Translations under genes and position numbers: made by a program
DNA from: Imperialibacter sp040222385
GTDB lineage: Bacteria; Bacteroidota; Bacteroidia; Cytophagales; Cyclobacteriaceae
Direction: 5' to 3'
DNA length: 64,000 nt
Assembly (NCBI RefSeq): GCF_040222385.1
Contig: NZ_JAVKDF010000027.1
Location: 1 to 64,000, forward strand
Part shown: positions 18,793 to 28,140 of the stretch, one piece after another
How positions within the stretch are numbered: the first letter of the stretch is position 1
How the letters are laid out: the number at the start of each line of letters is the position of its first letter
Notes under the pieces: model-generated
What the model was told of the DNA's origin: nothing
What the model saw: the letters and a program-made list of their open reading frames with translations, nothing else
Database searches by the model: none

Positions 18793-21700
18793 TAAAAGGT
18801 TAAACGAAGTCCCGTGTTGATTACCCTTGCCTGGGGATAATAGGTCCCCGCCTGATTGGTTGATTCAGGGTCAAAGATTCCGTTTTTGCTCAGATACCCA
18901 AAAGTAATCAGGTTGAGGCCGTTCACATACAATCGGAAATTGCTGATGCCAATCCTTTCACCAATGCTTGCTGGGAAATTGTACCCAAGCTCGATATTCT
19001 TAAGCCTCAGGTAGTTCTTGTTGAGCAAAAAGTAAGTGTTGTTACCGTAATTTCCACCAGTAAAATAGGTGTCCCCTCTACTCGCCAGCCTTGGATCTGT
19101 ACTGCTTGGATTGTCGATTGACCAGCGGTTGTCATAGCTATATTTCAGGTAGTTACCAATATCTCCTGATTCTGTAGACAACCTTAGCATCGCTCCCATG
19201 GCTCCCTGAAACAAAAGAGACAGGTCGAAGTTCCTGTACTGGAAATTCATTGTTGCCCCAAAGTTGAAGGTCGGAGTATTTGTTTTATCCAGTCTCGTTT
19301 GGTCGTCTCCGTCGATTTTGCCGTCACCGTTGATGTCTTTGAACTTCATGTCACCCGGGATCAGGTTAGGAGTTACAGCACTATAGTCGAGGGTATTGTC
19401 ATTGATTTCACTCAAATCTTTAAAGACTCCATCAGACTCATAGACTAAATAGGCGTTATATGGTTTTCCCTCTTGCAGTTGATAAGCAGGTGCTCCTGGG
19501 ATTTCGTCCATGAATACCACCTTGTTTCGTGAGTAACCGCCATTGATGCCAAACGAATACGTTAGTCCACCTGCTACGTTGTTGTACCCGACTGTGTACT
19601 CAAACCCTTTGTTATCTATTTTCCCAGCATTTACAGGAGGCAACAATGAGCTGATGCCAGAAGAGGCCGGGGTTGAGCCGGTTTTCTGAATCAAAATCTG
19701 ATCCCTCTTATTGTAGAAATACTCAAACGCAAAAGTCAGAGCTCCGTTTAGCATGGTTCCATCAAGTCCGATGTTCAGGTTGTTGGCTCTCTCCCATGTA
19801 AAGCTAGGGTTTGACAGCTGTCTCTCAACTAGGGTTTTAACAACTGAGCTGTTGATTGGATATTCACCAAACCCGTATGACGCCAGGTAAGCATATTCTT
19901 GCAGTTGGTCATTGAAGTATACCTGGTCATTACCCATTTGACCGTACGAACCACGAATCTTCAGGAAGTTCACAAAGCTTACGTTATTGGCGAAAAAGTC
20001 TTCATTAGAGATATTCCACCCAGCCAATATTCCCGGGAAGAAACCAAATCTGTCTGCCTCTGGGAAGATGTACGACCCATCATATCTCCAGATAAATTCT
20101 GCCAGATATTTCTCTCTGTAGTTGTAGGCTGCTCTACCGTAGTTACCCAAACGAGCTCTTTCATATCCTCCGCCACTTGTGTTCTGGCCGTCCGTACCAC
20201 CAACAAAGAGTTGATCAAGAGCTGGAGAAATAAAGTTTCTTCTGTAAGCGCCAAACCACTCTCCTTTAAACGTTTCTCTGGTTACACCTGCCATCAGGTT
20301 GATGGTATGGTCGTCAGCAAACGTTTTTTCATACGCCAGCATACCCGTGATGTTGGTGTTGAGATATGATTCTTCCGCCATTTCCAATCGTGGATCTGAA
20401 AAAGTAGATCTAAGCGACTTTTGTAAATTAGACGCATTGGGTCCTGTTCCTGTGCCATCCCAGGTATACAAATACCAGGGTGTTTGCCATCTTTTGAAGC
20501 GGTCTATCTTCTTATCCACCGATCCTTGCAATGTGAAGGTCAAGCCATCGACCCAAGGGTTGGTAATGTCTACCCGGCTATTGGTCTGAATATAGTCCGT
20601 AGGGTTTTTCATATAACCAGTGGCGTTGGTAGTTATTACATAAGGGTTTTGACCATTCTCAATATCAGGGCCCGGAAGCCCATTAGGCCATATTTCAGGT
20701 TCTGTAGGTCGACCCCTCATCAGCATCCTGAAGATAGATCCTGCGCTCTCCGTTGGGAAGTTCCTCACTTCCTCTCTGAACATAATGCCTGTTTGTGTGT
20801 TGATATACTTATTGATTTTGGCATCCAAATTCAGCCTGAGGTTGTACTGCTGATAGTTAGTAGCGGAGTTTTTATAATAGGCGTCCTGTTTCACTACTCC
20901 AATAGACGACAGATACTTCACATTTTCAGTGCCACCGCTAACCTGTAAGTTGTGTCTGTTCTGAGGAGTCCATGTTCTAAACGCATCGCCAAACCAATCG
21001 GTGTCAGGGTGACCCCAGGGGTCAGAGCCGTCCTTATACTTCTGCACATCAGATGGGCTAAACTGAGCACTTAGCGACGTGCCGGTAGACGGGGAAGTAA
21101 AAGTCCCACTCTGCTGAATTCCTTGCCATGCGGCCTCCCATTCACTTGCCGGAATCGACTTGTAGATGGGCAGCTGGTTCATGATTTCGGCATATTCCGG
21201 GGCATTCGACATGTCGGGAATTACTGTGGGCTGCGCCCAGCCCTGGTTAAAGTCATAAGAAACCGTTGGTTTCCCGGTTGTACCCCTTTTTGTAGTGACT
21301 ATAATGGCACCATTGGCAGCTCTTGCACCGTAAATTGCGGCGGCTGCATCTTTCAACACAGTAATGGATTCGACATCCTGAGGTGACAGGCGACCCAGTC
21401 CACCATCCCTGTCAGGAATACCATCAATAACGATGAGGGGAGAACTGTTTCCTAAGGTGTTGATGCCCCTGATATTGATCTGAGCGCCATCATTACCAGG
21501 CTCACCACTTGTCTGAATCACTACCAAACCCGGTAGACGACCAGAAAGAGAGTTCGAAAGATCAACAGCAGGCGACTTTACAAGGTCAACTCCTTTGGCA
21601 GAAACGACTGATCCGGTAACAGTTACCTTCTTTTGTTCTCCGTAGCCAACAACTACTACCTCGCCAAGTGTTTTGGTGTCGGTAGCCAGGGTTACTGCAA

Positions 21701-22328
21701 TGGACGACCTGCCACCTACGATTACTTCTTGCGTCGCAAAGCCAATAAAAGAAAACACCAGAACTGAATTTTCGTCTGTAACGCTCAACCTGTATCCGCC
21801 GTCAGCGTCCGTGATAGTACCGTTGGTGGTTCCTTTCTCGACAACGTTCACACCGGGAAGTGATTGGCCATTTTCGTCCTTCACAGCACCTGATACAGTG
21901 AATTCAGGGTTCAGAATTTCATTTTCAGCAGATGCCTTCTCTGGGCCCCTATTTGTTTCAGGCTTATAGAGAGAGATCCTATCTGAAATAACTTCGTAGG
22001 AAATGTCGAGCGGCTGGAGCATTCCGTCAAGTACTTCACTCAACTTCTTGTTCTCAACATCAACGGACACCTTTTGCCTGTCTTTGATTCGCTTGGGGCT
22101 GTAAGCGAATTTTACGTTGGCAATTCTTTCAATTTCTGAAATGGCACTTTTAAGTTCGACATCCTCAGCTTTGAGAGATACCTCCTTGTCCAACAGTGCC
22201 TGGCCAATGAGCTCATTGGCCGACGAAATGGATGTTGACAATGCAACGACAACCATTTGGGTAACAAATATCTTCATGCCCTGAGAAAAGTACTTTCTCC
22301 TTGCATGAAGTAGGTTTAGTAGTTTCAT
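18792..22328 (-). CDS. susC: SusC/RagA-family TonB-dependent transporter with STN signalling domain
   Basis: 1178 residues. After a signal segment there is an STN (secretin/TonB N-terminal) domain at about residues 50-125, a carboxypeptidase-regulatory-like domain at about 145-220 (NGTITDADGGYRLSV), the TonB-box region VVVVGYGEQKKVTVTGSV, a plug domain (LPGLVVIQTSGEPG, INIRGINTLGNSSPLIVIDG), and a long beta-barrel ending in an aromatic residue (GLRLTF). The STN domain is what transducer-type receptors use to talk to a FecR anti-sigma factor in the periplasm. With fecR and a FecI-type sigma gene directly upstream, this receptor probably both imports and senses its ligand. Confidence 0.95.
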   Translation of the reverse strand: MKLLNLLHARRKYFSQGMKIFVTQMVVVALSTSISSANELIGQALLDKEVSLKAEDVELKSAISEIERIANVKFAYSPKRIKDRQKVSVDVENKKLSEVLDGMLQPLDISYEVISDRISLYKPETNRGPEKASAENEILNPEFTVSGAVKDENGQSLPGVNVVEKGTTNGTITDADGGYRLSVTDENSVLVFSFIGFATQEVIVGGRSSIAVTLATDTKTLGEVVVVGYGEQKKVTVTGSVVSAKGVDLVKSPAVDLSNSLSGRLPGLVVIQTSGEPGNDGAQINIRGINTLGNSSPLIVIDGIPDRDGGLGRLSPQDVESITVLKDAAAAIYGARAANGAIIVTTKRGTTGKPTVSYDFNQGWAQPTVIPDMSNAPEYAEIMNQLPIYKSIPASEWEAAWQGIQQSGTFTSPSTGTSLSAQFSPSDVQKYKDGSDPWGHPDTDWFGDAFRTWTPQNRHNLQVSGGTENVKYLSSIGVVKQDAYYKNSATNYQQYNLRLNLDAKINKYINTQTGIMFREEVRNFPTESAGSIFRMLMRGRPTEPEIWPNGLPGPDIENGQNPYVITTNATGYMKNPTDYIQTNSRVDITNPWVDGLTFTLQGSVDKKIDRFKRWQTPWYLYTWDGTGTGPNASNLQKSLRSTFSDPRLEMAEESYLNTNITGMLAYEKTFADDHTINLMAGVTRETFKGEWFGAYRRNFISPALDQLFVGGTDGQNTSGGGYERARLGNYGRAAYNYREKYLAEFIWRYDGSYIFPEADRFGFFPGILAGWNISNEDFFANNVSFVNFLKIRGSYGQMGNDQVYFNDQLQEYAYLASYGFGEYPINSSVVKTLVERQLSNPSFTWERANNLNIGLDGTMLNGALTFAFEYFYNKRDQILIQKTGSTPASSGISSLLPPVNAGKIDNKGFEYTVGYNNVAGGLTYSFGINGGYSRNKVVFMDEIPGAPAYQLQEGKPYNAYLVYESDGVFKDLSEINDNTLDYSAVTPNLIPGDMKFKDINGDGKIDGDDQTRLDKTNTPTFNFGATMNFQYRNFDLSLLFQGAMGAMLRLSTESGDIGNYLKYSYDNRWSIDNPSSTDPRLASRGDTYFTGGNYGNNTYFLLNKNYLRLKNIELGYNFPASIGERIGISNFRLYVNGLNLITFGYLSKNGIFDPESTNQAGTYYPQARVINTGLRLTF

Positions 22329-22472
22329 AAGTATTTAAGTTTGTAGGGTAGTGCACTTTTTTTAGCCCTTTTCTTTACCTCACGGTTCCTCAAAAAGGGG
22401 CTGGCTCCAAAGGTACTCGTGGTACCAGAGGTCATTTTCTATGTAGATTTCTGTTTCATATAATTTATCTTT

Positions 22473-23522
22473 TTAGTTAATAATTGGTTTCTGGCAGCCT
22501 TGTCCGTTTAGCAGGATTTTAGTGCCCATCACTTCGTACTCAACACCAACCGACTTCCCAATCACAGATAATAAATCGTACAGAGACATGTCAGACAGGT
22601 CTCCTGTGAAAGTACAGTTGCTGATTGATGCATTTTCCATCACAAACTCTATCGAGTAATTCTCCTCAAGTTTGGAGGCGATCTCGCTCAGGGTATTGTC
22701 TTCAAATACCAATAACTTGTTTTCTCTTGTTGGCACTTTTACCGGCCTGGGTTGTTCAACCAGTGAGGTAACCAGATGAGTTTCTTTGACAAAGAAGGTC
22801 GCCTTTTGGTTTCTGGTGAGGATAACACCTTTCTTCACCTTCTTCTGGTCGGCCTCATCGGTTTCGTCTTCTTCCGACTCGTAAACCGACACTCTTCCCG
22901 ACACCACATTTACTTCGATTGTAGAGGCATTTTCAGGTGCCACCATGCTGAAACTTGTGCCCAGCACCCTGGTAACGATATTGCCGCTGTATACAAAAAA
23001 CGGTCGGTCAGGGTTTCTTATCACATCAAAAAAAGCCTCGCCTACAAGGTTTACCTCCCTCTTCTTTCCCGAAAATTGCCTGGCGTAGCTGATCTTGCTT
23101 TCTCCTTTTAGTATCACCTGGGTGCCATCTGGAAGCCAAACCTCCCTGGTACCTTTCGAATTATTCTCAACTACAACCTCATCACTAAGGGGTGGAGTAG
23201 CGACAGCAATAGTTTCAGGTTCTCCCTGAGACAGCTGTTGGTAGGCAACAAAAGAGGCGATCATCAACAGAAGCGAAGCAGCCACTCTGAATATCAACTG
23301 CCGACCCCGAAAGGCAGACTCGCTCCCTCCCTGTTCCCTGGCCTCCAGAATTCTCGCAAGCATTCTGTCCTTTATTTCAATTTTCTCAGATTCGCTCAAA
23401 TCAATGTCGTCACTACTTATATCTTCAAACCATCTTTCTACTTCAAGCCTTTCAACCTCAGAGCTACTGTCTTTCAAATAGCGTTTTAGCAATTGTTCAA
23501 GTTCTTTTTGTTTCATTTTCAT
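22473..23522 (-). CDS. fecR: FecR-family anti-sigma factor
   Basis: 349 residues. An N-terminal cytoplasmic part (QLLKRYLKDSSSEVERLEVERWF) should bind the sigma factor; a single membrane helix follows at about residues 75-95 (FRVAASLLLMIASFVAYQQ). The periplasmic part has the FecR domain (VWLPDGTQVILKGESKISY, VNLVGEAFFDV, TRVLGTSFSM, VVSGRVSVYE) and a C-terminal DUF4974/STN-like domain (LLVFEDNTLSEIASKLEENY ... FTGDLSDMSLYDLLSVIG). It lies between the sigma gene and susC, the standard order for cell-surface signalling. Gap to susC is 144 bases and to the sigma gene 169 bases, so separate promoters are possible. Confidence 0.93.
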   Translation of the reverse strand: MKMKQKELEQLLKRYLKDSSSEVERLEVERWFEDISSDDIDLSESEKIEIKDRMLARILEAREQGGSESAFRGRQLIFRVAASLLLMIASFVAYQQLSQGEPETIAVATPPLSDEVVVENNSKGTREVWLPDGTQVILKGESKISYARQFSGKKREVNLVGEAFFDVIRNPDRPFFVYSGNIVTRVLGTSFSMVAPENASTIEVNVVSGRVSVYESEEDETDEADQKKVKKGVILTRNQKATFFVKETHLVTSLVEQPRPVKVPTRENKLLVFEDNTLSEIASKLEENYSIEFVMENASISNCTFTGDLSDMSLYDLLSVIGKSVGVEYEVMGTKILLNGQGCQKPIIN

Positions 23523-23691
23523 GGCGCACGCCCGGCATCAAAAAAGGATATACTAATTGTTTAAATATTGTCCACGCCTACCAACTAGACGGGCAACTCC
23601 CTGTTTTTCCTAAAAGGGAGGGGAAAATAATTGAGATTTATTGTGTTCGCTGGATGAAGTCGCAATAATGGGGTGAGTTCTCTGGCAAAAC

Positions 23692-24276
23692 CTAGCCCAG
23701 AAAAATAAGCAGCAGACTAAAAATAATACTCTTCAAATAGAGACGCATGACCTTCAGAGATTTTGTCAGGTGGTACTGAACTGCCTTTTCCGAAATTTTG
23801 AGTTTTTGTGCAATTTCTTCCACAGGTGAATGATCAAGCCGATTCATCCTAAAAATACATCTTGACTTTTCGGGCAGCTGAGTAAGCCCTTCTTCTATCT
23901 GCTTCGAAAGATCACTGACCGCCATCATGCGATCTGTGTTATTCTCGTTGACAGGAGGCGAAACTTTAAGGTAGTCGAGATATTTATTCCTTACTACCTG
24001 GCTATGGATATAGTCGATTGCGCTGTTCCGAATGGAAGAGTGCAAATAAGCTTCGATCTGCTTTATATGCAGCAAATCTCTTTTGTCCCAAAGTTTAAGA
24101 AACAGGTTCTGAACAAGGTCTTCAGACACCTCCTTGTTTCGTGTGCTTTTGTAGGCTATTAAAAAAATCCTATTCCAAAACCGTTCGTATATGACGATGA
24201 ATGCGTCTTTTTCTCCCCTCTGGAAAGCCTCCAGAAGTTCGTTATCATTGGCATAGTTAGACGAAAGCACTTTCAT
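23692..24276 (-). CDS. FecI-type ECF RNA polymerase sigma factor
   Basis: About 194 residues from the ATG at 24276; a TTG at 24300 would add eight residues. Region 2 is visible (FQRGEKDAFIVIYERFWNRI, VSEDLVQNLFLKLWDKRD) and region 4 (LPEKSRCIFRMNRLDH, VEEIAQKLKISEKAVQYHL). The last 15 residues (SIIFSLLLIFLG) are strongly hydrophobic, an unusual tail for a soluble sigma factor that could touch the membrane. Expected partners are the adjacent FecR and the STN-type SusC. Its target promoters cannot be read from this one locus. Confidence 0.92.
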   Translation of the reverse strand: MKVLSSNYANDNELLEAFQRGEKDAFIVIYERFWNRIFLIAYKSTRNKEVSEDLVQNLFLKLWDKRDLLHIKQIEAYLHSSIRNSAIDYIHSQVVRNKYLDYLKVSPPVNENNTDRMMAVSDLSKQIEEGLTQLPEKSRCIFRMNRLDHSPVEEIAQKLKISEKAVQYHLTKSLKVMRLYLKSIIFSLLLIFLG

Positions 24277-24617
24277 TTTCAAGTAGGTAGAACTCTGCAA
24301 TGTTAGTAAAACTGGTTATAAATCCAAGTTTGGGCAGTCCAAGACTAGATTAAATATAACAAATATGGTAGTGAAATGTAAGCGTCATGGAGCATAAATG
24401 TTTATTGTACTTCTGGCAAAAATTTGGGAAAATACTCGCCCCTCCTCATTTAAAAGTTCTATTACGCTCGCCTTTGGTTCCTAAAAAACTGAATGATATT
24501 CAAAGAAGAAATTCCTTGATCTGGTTTGGGTTGAAGAGCCTCTCCCAGAAATATTCGCACGCCCTTCATCTTTTCACCATATTTTAACTAGCTTTATTAT
24601 TCCCAAAAACACTGTCT
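24277..24617. other. Divergent intergenic region, 341 bases
   Basis: This gap separates the sigma gene (-) from the oxidoreductase gene (+). On the minus strand CATATTTG (24360-24367) is a one-mismatch -7 box for the sigma gene. On the plus strand TAGCTTTA shortly before the ATG at 24618 is a one-mismatch box for the oxidoreductase. A 66-codon open frame (24387-24587) has no coding character that I can support. No RNA gene or repeat was seen. Confidence 0.4.
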
Positions 24618-26885
24618 ATGAAGCCCCTAAGCACTCCCCTGGAAGCGTCCATCATTAAAAAAGTTGATCGTCGCTCTTTTCTGAAAATTAGCGGCCTCAG
24701 TGCCACAGGCATCATTATAGGAATGCAGATAGGGTGCTCTCCTTCGAAAAAGAAAGATAGCGGAGTGCCGTTCTCGCCGAATGTTTACCTGACGGTGAAC
24801 AGCGATGGCACTGTGACTATCGTGGCGCACAGGTCGGAGATGGGAACCGGTATTCGTACGGGATTGCCTCTTATTGTCGCCGACGAGCTGGAAGCCGACT
24901 GGAGCAAAGTGAAGGTGGTGCAGGCCATAGGAGACGAAGCCCGGTACGGGAACCAAAATACGGACGGGTCGTTTTCGGTGCGAATGTTTTTTGAGCCAAT
25001 GCGCAAAGCAGGAGCCTCAGCCCGAATGATGCTGGAACAGGCCGCCGCCAACGAGTGGGGGGTGCCTGTTGGGGAATGTAAGGCAAAAAACGGCGAAGTT
25101 ACGCATGAAGGTAGTGGCAAAAAGTTGGGCTTTGGCGAGTTAACAGAAGCAGCCTCAAAACTGGAAATGCCAGCCGAAGACAAAATCACCCTGAAGAAAA
25201 AGTCAGAGTGGAAATACATCGGCAAGTCCACACCAATAGTAGACATTGAAGACATTATTAGTGGCAAAGGTGGGTTTGGCCTGGATAAAAAGGTGGCTGG
25301 CATGAAATACGCCACGGTCCTCCGTTGCCCTGTGGCTGGAGGAAAGGTAAAAACCTTCAATGCAGACAAAGCCATGCAGGTAGCCGGTGTGCAAAAGGTA
25401 TTTGAAATGCCTTTTACTGCTTTTCCCGGTGGCATAAACGCTCCATTAGGTGGACTGCTCGTGGTTGCGGACAACACCTGGGCGGCCATCAAAGGACGAG
25501 ATGCGCTGGAAGTAGAATGGGACTTTGGCCCCAATGCCAAATACAGCACAGCCGACTATTTTAAAGATATGCTGGGCAGGGTCAAAAGCAAAGGCCAGGT
25601 GCACAGAGAGGAAGGCTCGGTAGAGGCATCCTTTAAAAATGCGGCGAAAACCATAGATTCAACCTACCTGATACCCCATCTTTCTCATGCACCCATGGAG
25701 CCGCCGTGTGCCGTGGCGCATTTTAAAGATGGAAAGTGCGAAGTGTGGGCTCCCACCCAAAACCCTCAGGGAGCCAACGATGCCCTGGCTGAGGCGTTGA
25801 AAATAGACAAAGCCAATGTCACAGTAAATGTCACATTACTTGGGGGCGGTTTTGGTCGGAAATCAAAGCCTGACTTTATCGTGGAAGCCGCACTGGCCTC
25901 CCAAATGAGTGGCTTTCCAGTCAAAATCATTTGGACAAGAGAAGACGATATTCAGCACGACTTCTTCCACGCCTGTAGCGTTCAGCGGATCAAGGTAGCG
26001 ATTGACGATAACAAGAAAGTGACCGGATGGGAGCATCACAGTGTTTTCCCACCCATTGGTGGTACTTTCTCCCCTGAAGCCTCAGGCCCAAGTTTTGATG
26101 AGCTCCAGCTGGGCATGGTAGACATGCCTTTTGATATTCCCAACATTTCCTGCCAGTCGCACGAGGCAAAAGCCATGACCCGTATCGGCTGGCTTCGATC
26201 AGTTAGCAACATACAACACGCCTTTGCCATTGGCAGCATGGTGGATGAAATTGCCACGGCCAGGCAAATGGATCCGGTAGAGAACCTCCTGGATTTGATA
26301 GGGTCGGACAGGGAAATCCCGTTTGACAAACTGATGGAAGGCTTTGGCAACTATGGCGAACCAGTAGAGAAGTTTCCGATGAAAACAGCACGCCTCAAAA
26401 ACGTGGTTAAGCTGGCTGCCGAAAAATCGGGGTGGGGCAAAGAACTGCCCAAAGGCCACGGCATGGGCATTTGTGCACACCGCAGCTTCCTTACCTATGT
26501 GGCCTGCGTGGTGCATGTGGCGGTTGACGATGCCGGCAAGCTCACCATTCCGGAAGTTCACTTCGCTGTTGACTGCGGCATTGTCGTGAACCAAAACTCC
26601 GTGAAAAACCAGTTTGAAGGCGGCGGAACGTTTGCCTCCAGCCTTGCCCTGAAAGGGGGTATTGCTTTCAAAAATGGCCAAACAATCGCTAAAAACTTCG
26701 ACCAATTTGAAGTAGCCCGCATGCAGGACGCCGCCAAAGAGATATTTGTTCACCTGGTAGAAAGTGACGAAAAACCAACAGGTGTAGGTGAGCCGCCGGT
26801 GCCTCCTTTCGCCCCTGCCTTAGCCAATGCCGTTTTTGCGGCTACAGGAAAGAGAAGCAAAGAGCTGCCCATCAAAATGAGCTAG
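24618..26885 (+). CDS. Xanthine dehydrogenase-family molybdopterin-binding subunit (isoquinoline 1-oxidoreductase beta-like), Tat-exported
   Basis: 755 residues. The N-terminus has a twin-arginine signal (DRRSFLKISGLSATGI, then a hydrophobic stretch ending QIGCSP). The body carries molybdopterin-cofactor domain features of the aldehyde oxidase/IorB type: LSHAPMEPPCAVAHF, WAPTQNPQGANDALAEAL, TLLGGGFGRKSKPDF, and near the C-terminus the VGEPPVPPFAPALANAVFAATG block. Members oxidise aldehydes or N-heterocycles in the periplasm and normally work with a small 2Fe-2S subunit (IorA). No such partner lies beside it in this window, so it is an orphan large subunit. A TatC gene is in the window at 52.3 kb. 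Confidence 0.85.
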   Translation: MKPLSTPLEASIIKKVDRRSFLKISGLSATGIIIGMQIGCSPSKKKDSGVPFSPNVYLTVNSDGTVTIVAHRSEMGTGIRTGLPLIVADELEADWSKVKVVQAIGDEARYGNQNTDGSFSVRMFFEPMRKAGASARMMLEQAAANEWGVPVGECKAKNGEVTHEGSGKKLGFGELTEAASKLEMPAEDKITLKKKSEWKYIGKSTPIVDIEDIISGKGGFGLDKKVAGMKYATVLRCPVAGGKVKTFNADKAMQVAGVQKVFEMPFTAFPGGINAPLGGLLVVADNTWAAIKGRDALEVEWDFGPNAKYSTADYFKDMLGRVKSKGQVHREEGSVEASFKNAAKTIDSTYLIPHLSHAPMEPPCAVAHFKDGKCEVWAPTQNPQGANDALAEALKIDKANVTVNVTLLGGGFGRKSKPDFIVEAALASQMSGFPVKIIWTREDDIQHDFFHACSVQRIKVAIDDNKKVTGWEHHSVFPPIGGTFSPEASGPSFDELQLGMVDMPFDIPNISCQSHEAKAMTRIGWLRSVSNIQHAFAIGSMVDEIATARQMDPVENLLDLIGSDREIPFDKLMEGFGNYGEPVEKFPMKTARLKNVVKLAAEKSGWGKELPKGHGMGICAHRSFLTYVACVVHVAVDDAGKLTIPEVHFAVDCGIVVNQNSVKNQFEGGGTFASSLALKGGIAFKNGQTIAKNFDQFEVARMQDAAKEIFVHLVESDEKPTGVGEPPVPPFAPALANAVFAATGKRSKELPIKMS

Positions 26886-26888
26886 CAG

Positions 26889-27284
26889 TTACTTGATATC
26901 GCTCGCAAACACCAACAGGTATCCGTTGAGGTCACGGATGCCAAATTCCCGTTTGCCATAGAAGGTGTCTTTTAGTGGCATAAAAAGCTCCACCTTTCCC
27001 TCTACCTCCCGAAACAGTGCAGCGGCATCGTCCACCTCTATGAATAGCGACAGACTGCCGCCGGTTTTTTCAGTATTGAAACCCGGTAGATCTTCGCCAA
27101 TGCTTTCAGCGGTCTGAAACATGAGCTGTACTGCTCCATGCATCACCATGCCCCATTGAAGGCCTCCGCTCGGGGCAGGCACGCTCGGTCCCTCCGTAAA
27201 GCCAAAAATTGTCGAATAGTAAGCCATGGACTCCTCCACACTTGCGACCATCATGTTTGGTGAAAGCTGTTGAAATTTTTGCAT
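26889..27284 (-). CDS. VOC-family (glyoxalase/bleomycin-resistance fold) protein
   Basis: 131 residues, the usual size of a single VOC pair of beta-alpha-beta-beta-beta modules. The N-terminal module shows SPNMMVASVEESMAYYSTIF and GMVMHGAVQLMFQT; the C-terminal module shows LFIEVDDAAALFREVEG and YGKREFGIRDLNGYLLVFA, where the late Glu/Asp positions match metal or ligand sites in the family. Substrate unknown. It is the last gene of a minus-strand group with an AraC-type regulator and a DUF1761 protein, and ends three bases from the convergent oxidoreductase gene. Confidence 0.85.
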   Translation of the reverse strand: MQKFQQLSPNMMVASVEESMAYYSTIFGFTEGPSVPAPSGGLQWGMVMHGAVQLMFQTAESIGEDLPGFNTEKTGGSLSLFIEVDDAAALFREVEGKVELFMPLKDTFYGKREFGIRDLNGYLLVFASDIK

Positions 27285-27363
27285 ATTCTAATGGTTTTTA
27301 ATGTGGCCACAAGTTAGGGCTAGCCAGCTCATCAACTTTTGTAAAAACCCGACAATTGACAAA

Positions 27364-28131
27364 TTAATGTATAAGACTGGAAGGCAAAAAATGCCCAAAT
27401 TCCCGGAAATCTTTGGCAAGGTGGGCATGGTCGTAATAGCCCATATCCCAGGCAAATTCCATCAACGACCCATCGAAGCCTGAAAGCTTCCCGGAGGCCC
27501 TTCTGAAGCGAACGATGCGCTGGTACATTTTTGGAGACACACCTAGCCTTTCCCGTGATCTTCTTTCCAGCGTTCTCTCGCTCAGGTTATTTGCCCTGCA
27601 AAATCCTTGGATCGAACCTGAGGGGCTGCTGAAGAACTGATCCGCCATGTCCCACCCGGGCTCATTTCCCAACCTCGCAAGCAAACGAAGTCCAATTATT
27701 TTGATCCTTTCTGAAACCGACAAAAATGCCAACTGCTCTGTCAGGTTATGCAAATCACCCTCATCCAGTTCCTTGAGTGAGGCAGTCCTGTTGCTAAATT
27801 CCGCCAGGGGACGCCTCAGAAACCTCCAGGCTCCCTGGTTTTTAAACCGAATGCCTAATAAGTCTGTGACACCCCCTGCCTTAGTGAAAATAGGTGCGGT
27901 TTGGATGCCTACATAAAAGGACTGAAACGTGTTAAGAGAAATTGTGCCATGCTCATCGTAGAGAAGTGGGACTGAGAAGTTGAAAATAATGTCGGAGCAG
28001 GCATCTGGAAACACCGGCCTGAAGCTGCTATGCTGCGTGGTACTTTTGACACACCAGTAGCACTCTACAAACTGTTGCAGCCTGAAGTCCGGACGAAACT
28101 CGGTATAGGGCATATCAGGCTGTAGCAACAT
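27364..28131 (-). CDS. AraC-family transcriptional regulator
   Basis: 255 residues. The N-terminal part (FRLQQFVECYWCVKS ... PDACSDIIFNF ... FYVGIQT) matches the DUF6597-type sensing domain of many Bacteroidota AraC proteins. The C-terminal 100 residues hold the two helix-turn-helix motifs (IQGFCRANNLSERTLERRSR and LMEFAWDMGYYDHAHLAKDF, then FREFGHFLPS). It starts 9 bases after the DUF1761 gene and is followed 79 bases later by the VOC gene, so it may control its own operon. Confidence 0.9.
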   Translation of the reverse strand: MLLQPDMPYTEFRPDFRLQQFVECYWCVKSTTQHSSFRPVFPDACSDIIFNFSVPLLYDEHGTISLNTFQSFYVGIQTAPIFTKAGGVTDLLGIRFKNQGAWRFLRRPLAEFSNRTASLKELDEGDLHNLTEQLAFLSVSERIKIIGLRLLARLGNEPGWDMADQFFSSPSGSIQGFCRANNLSERTLERRSRERLGVSPKMYQRIVRFRRASGKLSGFDGSLMEFAWDMGYYDHAHLAKDFREFGHFLPSSLIH

Positions 28132-28140
28132 TCCTGGAAG

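Noticed and set aside
22364..22402. Imperfect hairpin AGCCCTTTT / AAAAAGGGGCT in the fecR-susC gap
   Set aside because: It has a bulge and no T run on either strand, so it is not a terminator; a leader role cannot be shown.
23597..23620. CTCCCT / AGGGAG hairpin between the sigma and fecR genes
   Set aside because: Six-base stem with a 12-base loop and no T run; too weak to call.
24387..24587. 66-codon frame in the divergent gap before the oxidoreductase
   Set aside because: No signal, domain or ribosome-site support, and it does not resemble the missing 2Fe-2S subunit.
24785..25549. 254-codon minus-strand frame inside the oxidoreductase
   Set aside because: Antisense to a gene with clear cofactor motifs; the translation is low-complexity Ser/Pro/Ala.
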